From Firmicutes bacterium ADurb.Bin300 (lineage in GTDB: Bacteria > Bacillota > Clostridia > Oscillospirales > Acutalibacteraceae), in the NCBI GenBank assembly GCA_002069015.1, contig MWBL01000010.1, forward strand, positions 1 to 42,897: a DNA stretch of 42,897 bases, written 5' to 3'. Shown here one piece after another: positions 22,592-31,148 of this stretch (the first letter of the stretch is position 1; each line of letters starts with the position of its first letter). Both the position numbers and the translations under genes were made by a program. The notes below the pieces were generated by a model. That model was not told the origin of the DNA. It was given only the letters and a program-made list of their open reading frames with translations, and ran no database searches.

Positions 22592-24631
22592 TTATAATAT
22601 TTCTCTAAAATAAAGACCTCTGGTCCTTTCGGCGTCAAAATCCTCTCGTTTTCTAAACATGTCATAAACCTCCCGAACGCGGTCTTTATCCTCAACAGTA
22701 AAATATAGCGTTACAAAATCGGCAACACAGTCCTCTTTATCTGCGGTATACAGCGGAACGCTGTTAAGAAGCGTCATATACTCTTTTTGTCGGCAAAGCA
22801 ATGTGAATTTCACATTCCTTGAGTCGGATATTTCAGCCTTTCCCGAGCATTTGAGGCATCCGAGCGAAGGCTTTACGGGACAAACGCGAAACTGCATAAG
22901 GGGTAAATAGCCATATCCGATATATCCTCGCTTAAGATGCCCGCCAAGCCTTTTAATCCTTTTGAATTGGGTTTCAAAGGACACCTCTAAGTCTGACAGC
23001 CCCATATCTTCATAAAAGGCAAGACTCAGGGAGTTGACAACATTCAGTCCGAATTGTCCGTGTACCGAAAGCCCTGATTTTTTAATAAGCTGTATGGCAC
23101 CTAAATTCCCCGTGGCGGCATGCTTTATCCCCAGCTGCCGCAGCCGGGATAGGCAGCTCAAAACCTTTTGCTCACTTTCGGGATAAATGAGAACGGGCAG
23201 CTCCGCTATTACTTTTTCGCAAAGAGCTTTTGACTTTTCGGGGCTTTTTAACAGTTCATTAATCGGCACATAGATATATTCGGCTGTTATTCCCTCGGGG
23301 AGCTGTGAAATTTTTTCTACCCTCAATCTGATTTTCGGGACTCTCGGAAACTCCCTGACGCTTATCAGGGGCAAAGGAGCTTCGATTACAGCCCTGTTTG
23401 ACATTGTCAGTTCCTTTTCAAGCCTTGATAAAGCGTTGCGCCTAAGGGAATTTATCTGAGCGCTTGACATCGTAAGCCCCTCGTCAATTTCTATATCTGC
23501 CTTTTCCAAAAAAAACGCAGTGCCTCCGGTCTTAGACAAAAACCTTAGCGCATCCTCTCTTAAAAGAGTCTTTCCGTTTTTTTCCTGAGGCTTATCGCCA
23601 AAGACCAAAGCGCTTTTTCCTTTTGCGGTTACGATTAATTCTGCCGACCGGTCTTTTCGTATTTGAAGCCTTGCTCTAATCGGGATAACGCTCTTTTCCT
23701 TATCATAAAGCCTGCCGAACTCTTTTAGTACGCTGCCTGCCGATGTTACATCTTCCTTGGAGCGTATACCGAACATTTCCGAGCCGCGCCGTGCGGTAAG
23801 ATATCCTTTGGTAAAACCGCTTCTTGAAAATACGGCCTGAAGCTTTTCACAGTCAACCGCCTTGCCTTCTAAGGCGTTTTTGCATGCAGTAACCGCCGCC
23901 GCAACGTATTCGGGACGCTTCATTCTACCCTCAATTTTGAATGAAGACACTCCCGCGGCGTGCAGTTTCTTAATTTCCTCAATAAATGACAAGTCCTTTA
24001 AGGACAAGGCATATTCCCTGCCATAGGCGTTTGAGTTTAATCTGCACGGCTGAGCGCACAGTCCCCTGTTCCCGCTTCTGCCGCCGAGCATTGAAGATAG
24101 ATAGCACATTCCGGATACGCTCATACAAAGAGAGCCGTGAATAAAGCATTCCGTTTCAATATCGATACTCTGTGTTATTATCCTGATTTCATCAAGGCTC
24201 AGCTCTCTTGCCAAAATCACCCTGCCGAAGCCGAGCTTTTTTAGAATTTCCGCCCCTGATATATTGTGAATTGCCATTTGCGTTGAAGCGTGAAGCATTA
24301 TATGCGGACAAATAGCCTTAACGCGGCTCATAACAGCCATGTCCTGGACTATTATGGCATCTGCGCCCGAGCGTGCGATTTCCTTAATTTGCTTATCAAG
24401 CTCGGGAATTTCAAAATCAAAAACAAGGGTGTTTAAGGTAACATATACCTTAACACCTCTTATATGACAATAAGCTACAGCCTCATAAAGCGCTTGAGAA
24501 TCAAAGTTTTTTGCATTCCTGCGCGCATTAAAGCTCTGCGTTCCGAGATACACGGCATCGGCACCGCATCTGACGGCGGCAAGAAGCTGTTCGCTCCCGC
24601 CTACGGGGGCAAGAATTTCGATTTCGGACAT
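22592..24631 (-). CDS. U32 family protein with DUF3656 (RlhA-like)
   Basis: A 679-residue protein annotated as a U32 peptidase; characterised relatives are RNA hydroxylation enzymes (RlhA on 23S rRNA, TrhP on tRNA). The N-terminal TIM-barrel-like domain has LAPVGGSEQLLAAVRCGADAVYLG and the cysteine-rich signature CFIHGSLCMSVSGMCYLSS with N-R-G-L-C-A-Q-P-C-R, followed by FKIEGRMKRPEYV. The middle part matches DUF3656, and the C-terminal part has more cysteines (C-P-V-K-P-S-L-G-C-L-K-C). The size equals RlhA more than TrhP. The ATG at 24631 follows GAGGTGTGAAA. It starts 10 bases after the stop of the second U32 gene and ends the operon. Confidence 0.85.
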   Translation of the reverse strand: MSEIEILAPVGGSEQLLAAVRCGADAVYLGTQSFNARRNAKNFDSQALYEAVAYCHIRGVKVYVTLNTLVFDFEIPELDKQIKEIARSGADAIIVQDMAVMSRVKAICPHIMLHASTQMAIHNISGAEILKKLGFGRVILARELSLDEIRIITQSIDIETECFIHGSLCMSVSGMCYLSSMLGGRSGNRGLCAQPCRLNSNAYGREYALSLKDLSFIEEIKKLHAAGVSSFKIEGRMKRPEYVAAAVTACKNALEGKAVDCEKLQAVFSRSGFTKGYLTARRGSEMFGIRSKEDVTSAGSVLKEFGRLYDKEKSVIPIRARLQIRKDRSAELIVTAKGKSALVFGDKPQEKNGKTLLREDALRFLSKTGGTAFFLEKADIEIDEGLTMSSAQINSLRRNALSRLEKELTMSNRAVIEAPLPLISVREFPRVPKIRLRVEKISQLPEGITAEYIYVPINELLKSPEKSKALCEKVIAELPVLIYPESEQKVLSCLSRLRQLGIKHAATGNLGAIQLIKKSGLSVHGQFGLNVVNSLSLAFYEDMGLSDLEVSFETQFKRIKRLGGHLKRGYIGYGYLPLMQFRVCPVKPSLGCLKCSGKAEISDSRNVKFTLLCRQKEYMTLLNSVPLYTADKEDCVADFVTLYFTVEDKDRVREVYDMFRKREDFDAERTRGLYFREIL

Positions 24632-24641
24632 TTTCACACCT

Positions 24642-25844
24642 CTATGCCCTGTTTTTAACGAGTCTTATAATATCTCCCTTTTGAGCTTTAATCGGGCAGT
24701 TAACGGTTATGATTTGCTTTGGGTGGGGCGCGCTGTCTGTACTGCTGCCGTTTTCGTCCGTTATGCTTTCAACCGTGAAAGGAGCCCCCGCCTTTCCCGG
24801 AGACAAAACCTCAAGCGTATCGGCAAGTGAAAAACGGTTTCTTTGCATAAGGGTAAGCTTCCCGTCGCTTGAATCGGAAAGTGCAACTCCCGCGAAAACT
24901 CCGCTTGAGTGGTACAACCCGTCGTTAAATGTATTCTTCTCAAGCCGCCCGAAATAAAATCCGCTGCTGTACGGTCTGTGGCTTACGGCTTCCAGCTCCC
25001 CTTCAATAATTTCATTTGATTCCGTGCCATCAAGCGCCATTCTGTACGCGTTTACAACCACAGCTATATAATACGATGTTTTCATCCTTCCCTCAATCTT
25101 AAAGGAGGTGATACCCGCATTTTTCAGCTTGTCCAAAAACGATGCCGCATTTAAGTCATGCGAGCTTAGTATTGCCGTATGACCCGCTTGCTCAACCACC
25201 TCAAAAAACTCGTTTGGTCTGTTCTGCTCCATAAGGTAATACTCCCAACGGCAGGGCTGGGTACATTCGCCCCTGTTGCCGCTTCTGTCCGTCAGAAAGG
25301 AGCTTATTAAGCATCTTCCCGAATATGCCATACACATAGCGCCGTGTACAAAGCATTCAAGCTCAAGCTCCCTTGGGGTCTTCGCCCTGATTTGAGCTAT
25401 TTCATCAATTGAGACCTCCCTGCCTAAGATTACTCTTTGGGCGCCCATCTCATAGTATGCTTTTGCTGTTTCATAATTTATGCAGTTTGCCTGGGTGCTG
25501 ATATGCAAGGGAATGTTCGGTGCGGTCCTTTTTATCACCGAAAGCACTCCTAGATCGGCAACTATTACCGCATCAACCTTGGCATCCTCAAGAAATTCAG
25601 CATAGCTCGGAAGCTCACTAAGCTCGTGATTTTTCACAAAGCTGTTTACGGCGACATAAAGCTTTTTACCGCTTTTATGAGCAGTTTCAACGGCTTTTAT
25701 TATCCCCTCACGGGAAAATCCCGCGCCTTTCGCCCTTAACTGTAAAAGCGGTCCGCCTATATAAATAGCGTCCGCTCCGTATCTGATGGCCGTATTAACA
25801 CATTCCATATCACCTGCGGGCGACAGCAGTTCAAAGCTCTTCAC
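24642..25844 (-). CDS. U32 family protein (TrhP/YrrO-like tRNA hydroxylation)
   Basis: A 400-residue paralogue of the gene downstream. It has LLSPAGDMECVNTAIRYGADAIYIGG, CFVHGAMCMAYSGRCLISS, NRGECTQPCRWEY and SFKIEGRMKTSYYIA, plus a C-terminal beta domain ending K-A-Q-K-G-D-I-I-R-L-V. The size fits TrhP/YrrO, which with an iron-sulfur cluster and prephenate supports 5-hydroxyuridine formation at tRNA position 34; I infer this role by family. The start is a GTG that overlaps the darA stop (GTGA), with GAGGAG 11 bases upstream, so it is translationally coupled to darA. Confidence 0.85.
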   Translation of the reverse strand: MKSFELLSPAGDMECVNTAIRYGADAIYIGGPLLQLRAKGAGFSREGIIKAVETAHKSGKKLYVAVNSFVKNHELSELPSYAEFLEDAKVDAVIVADLGVLSVIKRTAPNIPLHISTQANCINYETAKAYYEMGAQRVILGREVSIDEIAQIRAKTPRELELECFVHGAMCMAYSGRCLISSFLTDRSGNRGECTQPCRWEYYLMEQNRPNEFFEVVEQAGHTAILSSHDLNAASFLDKLKNAGITSFKIEGRMKTSYYIAVVVNAYRMALDGTESNEIIEGELEAVSHRPYSSGFYFGRLEKNTFNDGLYHSSGVFAGVALSDSSDGKLTLMQRNRFSLADTLEVLSPGKAGAPFTVESITDENGSSTDSAPHPKQIITVNCPIKAQKGDIIRLVKNRA

Positions 25845-26167
25845 AGCTTAACAAACTCCTCAACATTCAAGACGAATATCGTAGCTCCGCTGACATGCGT
25901 TTTTGCCTTGACATCCGCTGCAGAGATCCCTCTTCCGAAAGAAGCGCTTGTGGGAACCTCTTTAATTCTCGTGCTCGAATGGTCCTTAATTACGGTAATG
26001 ACTTTTTCAACCTCGTCATCCTGTGCCCCTATTAAGAGAGTAGTGTTACCCGTCTGTAAAAAGCCTCCGGTAGTGGAAAGCTTTGTTGTATAAAATCCGG
26101 TAGTCGTCAAAGAAGACGAAACAACTGCGCTGTCATCATTATTAACAATAGCGATTATGAGCTTCAC
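25841..26167 (-). CDS. darA: Cyclic-di-AMP receptor, PII-like (DarA/PstA)
   Basis: A 108-residue trimeric PII-like protein that binds c-di-AMP. The family features are present: M-K-L-I-I-A-I-V at the start, T-K-L-S-T-T-G-G-F-L-Q-T-G-N-T-T-L-L-I-G (the nucleotide-binding T-loop base and GNTT motif) and a C-terminal G-A-T-I-F-V-L-N-V-E-E-F. The large B-loop typical of DarA is shorter here. It starts at a GTG with GGGAGG 7 bases upstream. The output of DarA is still unclear in model bacteria; here it lies between a DUF1854/ABC exporter pair and the U32 genes, co-transcribed with both. Confidence 0.93.
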   Translation of the reverse strand: MKLIIAIVNNDDSAVVSSSLTTTGFYTTKLSTTGGFLQTGNTTLLIGAQDDEVEKVITVIKDHSSTRIKEVPTSASFGRGISAADVKAKTHVSGATIFVLNVEEFVKL

Positions 26168-26184
26168 TATTATTCCTCCCTGTA

Positions 26185-26673
26185 TTACATATAAGAATTA
26201 AACAACTTTTTGCTGCGTTTGTCAAGTTTGTCGAACTTTTCAATCTCATATCTGTTGTCGCTTGCGTCCCGTAATAAAACTCTGCCGTCATATAAAATTT
26301 TTATATCATTGTATCTGCTCTTAATGTCAAAGCTGTATATGCCTCTGTCTGTTTCAACCTTCATTTTCATTAACCCAAATTTTTCATAGCACTCAATTAT
26401 ATATAATATTTTCGGAACAAGATAATACTCCTCAAGAGCTTTTTTGACACATACTCGGCTCTCATCCATAAGATAATTGACATCGCGGATAACAGCTTTT
26501 TCGTTTCCTTCCTCGTCAAGTAATGTTATATACTTATCAATACCCGTAATAGGAAACAATCTTCGCGCCTCAAGATTGTCAAAGGTCCTCCCGTCGTACA
26601 TCTCTACATTCAGCAATATTCCGTCCCCGAAGGTTATTTTTGCGTTATCGTATTCTATATATATCCTATCCAT
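26185..26673 (-). CDS. DUF1854 domain protein
   Basis: A 162-residue protein matching the DUF1854 pattern as I know it: an R-R-L-F-P-I-T-x-x-x-K-Y-I-T-L-L-D-E-E-G-N-E block (residues 38-59), L-E-E-Y-Y-L-V-P-K-I, V-E-T-D-R-G-I-Y-S-F and D-A-S-D-N-R-Y-E-I-E-K-F-D-K-L-D near the end. No membrane segment and no known catalytic motif are visible. DUF1854 genes commonly adjoin an ABC exporter gene like the one 15 bases upstream here, so it is likely a soluble partner or regulator. ATG with GAGGTG 6 bases upstream. Confidence 0.8.
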   Translation of the reverse strand: MDRIYIEYDNAKITFGDGILLNVEMYDGRTFDNLEARRLFPITGIDKYITLLDEEGNEKAVIRDVNYLMDESRVCVKKALEEYYLVPKILYIIECYEKFGLMKMKVETDRGIYSFDIKSRYNDIKILYDGRVLLRDASDNRYEIEKFDKLDKRSKKLFNSYM

Positions 26674-26688
26674 TTCAGCACCTCAAAA

Positions 26689-28962
26689 CTATTCCAAATT
26701 CTCATTTTCCTTACTTTTGCGTATTTTTTCGGACATATTTTGAATTTCAATCAGTTTATGATATTTTCCGCCTAAAGCCATAAGCTCTTCATGCGAGCCA
26801 CACTCTATAATCTCTCCCTTATCTACTACTATTATTTTATTTGCCTTTCGCAAGGTTGAAAGTCTGTGAGCTATCATAAGCGTGGTTCTGCCGCTTATCA
26901 AGCGCTCAACTGCGGTTTGGATAAGCTCTTCCGTCTCCGAATCAACAGCTGCCGTAGCTTCATCAAAAATCAGTATCGAAGGATTCTTAAGAACCGCTCT
27001 TGCGATTGAAAGTCTTTGCCTTTCTCCTCCCGAAAGTCCTGCTCCTCTCTCCCCGAGCATCGTGTCATACGCGTCGGGAAGTCTTGCAATAAAGCAATGC
27101 GCATTGGCGATATCGGCCGCATGGATAACCTCTTCTACGGAGGCATTAGGATTACTGTAAGCTATATTTCTGAAAACCGTGTCCCTGAACATCAGCGGCT
27201 CCTGCTGAACATAGCCTATCTTACTTCGGAACGACTTAAGGTCTATTTCCTTAATGTTCATGTTATCAACTGATATGTCGCCCTCGTAATTGTCATAAAA
27301 CCTCATTAACAGGTTTACTAACGTGCTTTTCCCTGAACCTGTTGTTCCCACAATGCCTACAATGTCACCCGGATTTATTGTCAGGTTGATATTATTAAGC
27401 GTCTTTTTAGTCTTGTCAAAAGAAAAACTGACATTTCTGAATTCGATTTTCCCCATAAACCTTTTGACCTCATTGCCCTTGCCGAAATCCTGTTCGGGCT
27501 CCGCATCGATTATGTCAAGAATTCTCTCTGCCGACGACAACGCGCTCTGGTAAGAGTCATTCAAATTTGCGAAAAAGTTGACGGGACCGTAAAACATTCC
27601 CGCATAAGAGATAAAGGAGACAAGAAGCCCTAATGAAATAGCCGAGGCTTCTGCGTTTGCAATTCCGTCGATTACCCATTTGCCGCCTATCCCCCAAATA
27701 AAAAGGGAGCCGCATGTCACAAAAAAGCCAACCGCATGCGGAAAAATATTAGCGATAACGGAAGCTCTGGTATCCTCCTTAAGCCATTCCTCGTTATATT
27801 CATTAAACTTGGATATTGCTCGTTCCTCGCTCGTAAAAGATTTTATGACTCTGATTCCCGGTAAAGTGTCGGAAAGAATAGAGCTGACGGATGACCACCG
27901 ACGCCAGATACGCCTGTATATGGGAAATATTCTTTTACCAAAGTATCTTGACCCGAGAACCACTAACGGCACCGGGACGAGTGAAAGCAATGTAAGCTTC
28001 CAGTCAAGCGTGAACATAATCACTATAATTCCTATCATCAAAAGCAGCTGAACCAAAGCCTCCTGAGATATTCTGAGCATAAATGCCTGTAGGGTATTAG
28101 TATCACCGCTCACCCTTGCAAAAACGGAGCCTGTACTTGTTTTATCATAAAAGCTCAAGGGGAGATACTGCGCTTTCGCATAAATGTCGTTTCTCAGTCT
28201 TGTAACCGTTCTGTCACCGCTAACTCGCATAATGTGTCCGCGCCAAGTGCCTATTACATATTGAACCATATATATCAGAAACAACGTGCCTACGGCATTG
28301 GCGAGCTTTTGATAATCAAGGTTTTTGATTATGTCGTCTACTAAAAGCTTTGTTATGTACGGCGGAGTGAGCGCCATAGTTGTGGTAATAATCGAAAGCA
28401 GCAGACAGCCTATTAGCCTGTTTCTTTCAGGGGCAATATAAACATAAAGCTTTTTTACAAGCTTCCCCTTAGAAGCACAGTTAATGCACTCTGCACCCGG
28501 GCGTGAGAGTGAGCGGCCGCACTTCGGGCAAAAGGCTTTCATTTTTTCAAACGTTGCCTCTACCGCTTCTATTTCTTTTTCCAAAGCTTGTCCCTGAGAA
28601 ACCGCCAAAAAAAAATCCGCTGCCGCATCCGCAAGCGCGGCGATTGAATATGTAAAGCGAATGAGATTGACTTTAGAGTCTTCAAACTGCGCGCAAAGCA
28701 TCGCATTACCGTACATTCTTTTTACCTTTGCTTGCTTTATTTGCGCAATATTTATAATTAAAAGCCCGTCCGGATGTGACTTGTCAAAAGCAAAAACGCG
28801 CTTTTCGGTAACAATAACAGCTGAAAGACCGTATCTTCCTTTCAGGTCAAGATCACCGATAAGCGCAAAAACAGCATTTTCATCGCTTTCAAGAAGCTTT
28901 TCCATTCGTTCTCGTATCTCTTCGGGTATTTTACTGTTTGCTATAAGGTTATCCACCGGCAC
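26689..28962 (-). CDS. ABC exporter with N-terminal extra domain and zinc ribbon
   Basis: A 757-residue half-transporter. Residues about 1-140 form a soluble alpha/beta, possibly PH-like domain. A zinc ribbon C145-P-K-C148...C159-I-N-C162 links it to six membrane segments (about 175-470), followed by the nucleotide-binding domain with Walker A GTTGSGKST (539-547), Q-loop YVQQEPLMF, signature LSGGERQRLS and Walker B ILIFDEATA with the H of IAHRLS. The start is GTG 28962, 6 bases after AAAGGAG; a longer frame from 29067 begins upstream of the promoter and is rejected. It is first in an operon with DUF1854, darA and two U32 genes. The cargo is unknown. Confidence 0.88.
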   Translation of the reverse strand: MPVDNLIANSKIPEEIRERMEKLLESDENAVFALIGDLDLKGRYGLSAVIVTEKRVFAFDKSHPDGLLIINIAQIKQAKVKRMYGNAMLCAQFEDSKVNLIRFTYSIAALADAAADFFLAVSQGQALEKEIEAVEATFEKMKAFCPKCGRSLSRPGAECINCASKGKLVKKLYVYIAPERNRLIGCLLLSIITTTMALTPPYITKLLVDDIIKNLDYQKLANAVGTLFLIYMVQYVIGTWRGHIMRVSGDRTVTRLRNDIYAKAQYLPLSFYDKTSTGSVFARVSGDTNTLQAFMLRISQEALVQLLLMIGIIVIMFTLDWKLTLLSLVPVPLVVLGSRYFGKRIFPIYRRIWRRWSSVSSILSDTLPGIRVIKSFTSEERAISKFNEYNEEWLKEDTRASVIANIFPHAVGFFVTCGSLFIWGIGGKWVIDGIANAEASAISLGLLVSFISYAGMFYGPVNFFANLNDSYQSALSSAERILDIIDAEPEQDFGKGNEVKRFMGKIEFRNVSFSFDKTKKTLNNINLTINPGDIVGIVGTTGSGKSTLVNLLMRFYDNYEGDISVDNMNIKEIDLKSFRSKIGYVQQEPLMFRDTVFRNIAYSNPNASVEEVIHAADIANAHCFIARLPDAYDTMLGERGAGLSGGERQRLSIARAVLKNPSILIFDEATAAVDSETEELIQTAVERLISGRTTLMIAHRLSTLRKANKIIVVDKGEIIECGSHEELMALGGKYHKLIEIQNMSEKIRKSKENENLE

Positions 28963-29005
28963 AGAACACTCCTTTACACAGTTAAAACCCACACTTATTA
29001 CATGA

Positions 29006-29034
29006 GTTATAACAAAAACGAGGGGAAATATCAA
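29006..29034 (-). promoter_or_regulatory. Sigma-A type promoter of the ABC-DUF1854-darA-U32 operon
   Basis: On the minus strand TTGATA (29034-29029), a 17-base spacer and TATAAC (29011-29006), about 40 bases before the GTG start at 28962. Confidence 0.65.
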
Positions 29035-29346
29035 GCTTTTTATGCAAAATAATACTTTTCGGACCAACGGATAATATTATAACTGATTGACAGTGCTTTT
29101 TGTGCAATATTACATATGGTTTTACGCAAAATAACTTTTTTGAAAAATTCTTAAAGATTTTCTATCCTGACGACATTATATCCCGCATAAAAATCATTAT
29201 TTTAAGTTATCAATAACATTTCTGTAATAAATAATAATATTTTTAGTAGAATTAACAAAAATTTTTATTTTTTTTAATACATTATAAATAAAAATAGCGT
29301 ATATATGCATTAATTTAATTTTTTTCTAAAAAAACACAATATCTTG

Positions 29347-29375
29347 TTGACATCCCTGGTAATTTGTGGTAGTAT
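29347..29375 (+). promoter_or_regulatory. Sigma-A type promoter of abrB
   Basis: TTGACA (29347) and TAGTAT (29370) with a 17-base spacer. The transcript would start about 30 bases before the abrB ATG. Confidence 0.65.
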
Positions 29376-29413
29376 GTAGTCACGCGAAGAAAAAAATGAA
29401 AGGATGCAAAAAA

Positions 29414-29659
29414 ATGAAATCAGAAGGAATTGTCAGAAATATCGACAGCGTAGGGAGGATCGTTCTTCCAAAGGACCTTAGAATCAGACTCGGCCTTGAT
29501 ACCGAGAATGCCGCTGTTGAGATTTACACAGAAGGCGAAAAGATAATTTTCAAAAAATATGCCCCGGCTTGCATATTTTGCGATAGTGCTGATGATATTG
29601 TTGTTTATAAGGGCAATAATATTTGCAAGGAATGCGTTAAAACTTTAAACCAATTATAA
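29414..29659 (+). CDS. abrB: AbrB/SpoVT-family transition-state regulator
   Basis: An 81-residue DNA-binding protein. The swapped-hairpin AbrB domain is at 1-47, with G-I-V-R-N-I-D-S-V-G-R-I-V-L-P-K-D-L-R at its start. A C-terminal CxxC pair set, C-I-F-C and C-K-E-C near residues 54-57 and 73-76, could bind zinc, a layout common in clostridial AbrB proteins. It is too short for SpoVT, which has a GAF-like domain. The ATG at 29414 has GAAAGGA 9 bases upstream; the longer frame from 29366 begins in the promoter. It likely controls growth-phase genes and possibly itself. Confidence 0.9.
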   Translation: MKSEGIVRNIDSVGRIVLPKDLRIRLGLDTENAAVEIYTEGEKIIFKKYAPACIFCDSADDIVVYKGNNICKECVKTLNQL

Positions 29660-29678
29660 TCTTGGCGGTGAACTAATT

Positions 29679-30257
29679 TTGAGCCTGTTTAATAAAACGC
29701 CTCAAAACAGTGGTGAGTCAGGAGGTAAAAAGCAAAAAGGAAACGCTTTTGTTCCGCGTGATTTTGACAGAGAAGAACGAATTGCTCTTCAAAAAATGGT
29801 AACCACAGTCCCCATAGCACGAAAAATGCTCCCACAGCAATTGCTTATTAAGGCTGTTGTCGATTTTATCGGCAGAAACGTTCGGATGGGCGCAAGTGCC
29901 GCAAACGTTGTTAACACAACGGTTTATCCTCAGCTTTTTTTCGTTAATCTCCAGCTTGTTGAGGATTGCACAAGACGCGTCTCACTTCTTGAGCCTTATT
30001 GGAGATTCGAGGGGAAACAACCCTCCGAGCAGCTTGGAGAGATTATTGAAAAAAAACACGATATAGTGGGCGCTTTTATTGAGAGAAGCTTTTTCTTTAC
30101 TATTGACAAGCTCAAAAAAAAGCGTTTGTCGAGCTCAAAAAGGAAGGTATTTGATGAATACCAATTTTCTCTGCTAAAGTTTAAGGATTTTATAGACGAA
30201 GAGAATCAGAGTTTTTTCGCAGAACTTTGCGAGAACTGCGAGGAATTGAAACAATGA
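29679..30257 (+). CDS. Conserved-looking protein of unknown function (192 aa)
   Basis: A soluble, helix-rich protein of 192 residues that I do not recognise. It has a Gly/Lys-rich first 25 residues, then helices with V-P-I-A-R-K-M-L-P-Q-Q-L-L-I-K-A-V-V-D-F, aromatic segments (L-L-E-P-Y-W-R-F) and a charged end (F-A-E-L-C-E-N-C-E-E-L). There is no signal peptide, membrane span or known catalytic motif. The start is TTG with GGCGGTGA 7 bases upstream. Its stop overlaps the rsmI start (ATGA), so it is coupled to rsmI and probably belongs to the abrB transcript. Confidence 0.7.
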   Translation: MSLFNKTPQNSGESGGKKQKGNAFVPRDFDREERIALQKMVTTVPIARKMLPQQLLIKAVVDFIGRNVRMGASAANVVNTTVYPQLFFVNLQLVEDCTRRVSLLEPYWRFEGKQPSEQLGEIIEKKHDIVGAFIERSFFFTIDKLKKKRLSSSKRKVFDEYQFSLLKFKDFIDEENQSFFAELCENCEELKQ

Positions 30258-31084
30258 AAGGAACTCTCTATATCGTCGGAACACCTATCGGAAATCTTTC
30301 GGACATATCTCCCCGCGCGTTAACAACGCTCGGGGAATGTGATTTTATTGCCGCAGAGGACACAAGAGTAACCATAAAGCTGCTTAATCATTTCGAAATA
30401 AAAAAGCCGCTGATTAGCTACCACGAGCACAACAGCCGCGAGCGAAGCGGTGAAATTCTTGAAAGGCTTTTAGAAGGTCAGTCTTGCGCACTTGTCTGTG
30501 ACGCGGGAATGCCTTTGATTTCAGACCCGGGCGAGGACCTTGTTAAGCTGTGCCGCAAATTTGGCGTTGTGATTACCGTTATTCCCGGACCGAGCGCCGT
30601 TATAAGTGCCCTGGCGCTTTCTGGTATGAGCGCAGGGCGTTTTGCCTTTGAGGGGTTTTTGACTACCGCTAAAACAAACAGAAAAAAACATCTCCGGCAG
30701 CTTGAAAATGAAAGGCGTACTATGGTTTTTTACGAAGCGCCGCATAAGCTTGCATCAACTCTAAAGGATATGCTCGACCACTTCGGTGACAGAAATATTT
30801 CAATTGTCAAGGAGATTACGAAAATCCACGAAAATGTCGAATATACAACGCTTAAGGCTGCTGCCGAAAAGTACGAAGCGCTTAAGCTTAAGGGGGAATT
30901 CGTACTGATTGTCGAGGGGGCGCCCGAAGAAATAAAAGATCCCCCCTCCCTCTCGTCTGCCGTTGCTCTTGCTAAAAGGCTGTCGGAGGACGGTCTTGCG
31001 ATGAGTGAAGCCGCTAAGAAAGCCGCAGGGCAAACAGGCGTTAAAAAAGGCGATATTTATAAAGCCCTCGTTAACGGTATTTGA
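30254..31084 (+). CDS. rsmI: 16S rRNA (cytidine 1402-2'-O)-methyltransferase
   Basis: A 276-residue enzyme that 2'-O-methylates C1402 in the ribosomal decoding centre using SAM. The tetrapyrrole methylase-like fold shows the family start GTLYIVGTPIGNLSDISPRA, then F-I-A-A-E-D-T-R-V-T-I-K-L-L, SYHEHN, A-L-V-C-D-A-G-M-P-L-I-S-D-P-G, V-I-P-G-P-S-A-V and F-Y-E-A-P-H-K-L. The ATG at 30254 overlaps the stop of the preceding gene and has GAGG 8 bases upstream; the longer frame from 30227 is not needed. Its length is normal. Confidence 0.96.
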   Translation: MKGTLYIVGTPIGNLSDISPRALTTLGECDFIAAEDTRVTIKLLNHFEIKKPLISYHEHNSRERSGEILERLLEGQSCALVCDAGMPLISDPGEDLVKLCRKFGVVITVIPGPSAVISALALSGMSAGRFAFEGFLTTAKTNRKKHLRQLENERRTMVFYEAPHKLASTLKDMLDHFGDRNISIVKEITKIHENVEYTTLKAAAEKYEALKLKGEFVLIVEGAPEEIKDPPSLSSAVALAKRLSEDGLAMSEAAKKAAGQTGVKKGDIYKALVNGI

Positions 31085-31148
31085 CTTAACGATTTGCTGT
31101 TTTTCCCGCAGCGCCGTAATATATTTAAGACTTCAAGGAGCATAAATA

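Larger units (their letters stand above)
28963..29413. other. Divergent control region between ABC operon and abrB
   Basis: About 450 bases of very AT-rich sequence with no gene. It carries a promoter for each direction (entries at 29006 and 29347). The middle part, about 29100-29340, has long A and T runs that would be curved DNA, as often seen at AbrB-family binding regions. I saw no clear inverted repeats or riboswitch fold. Confidence 0.5.
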
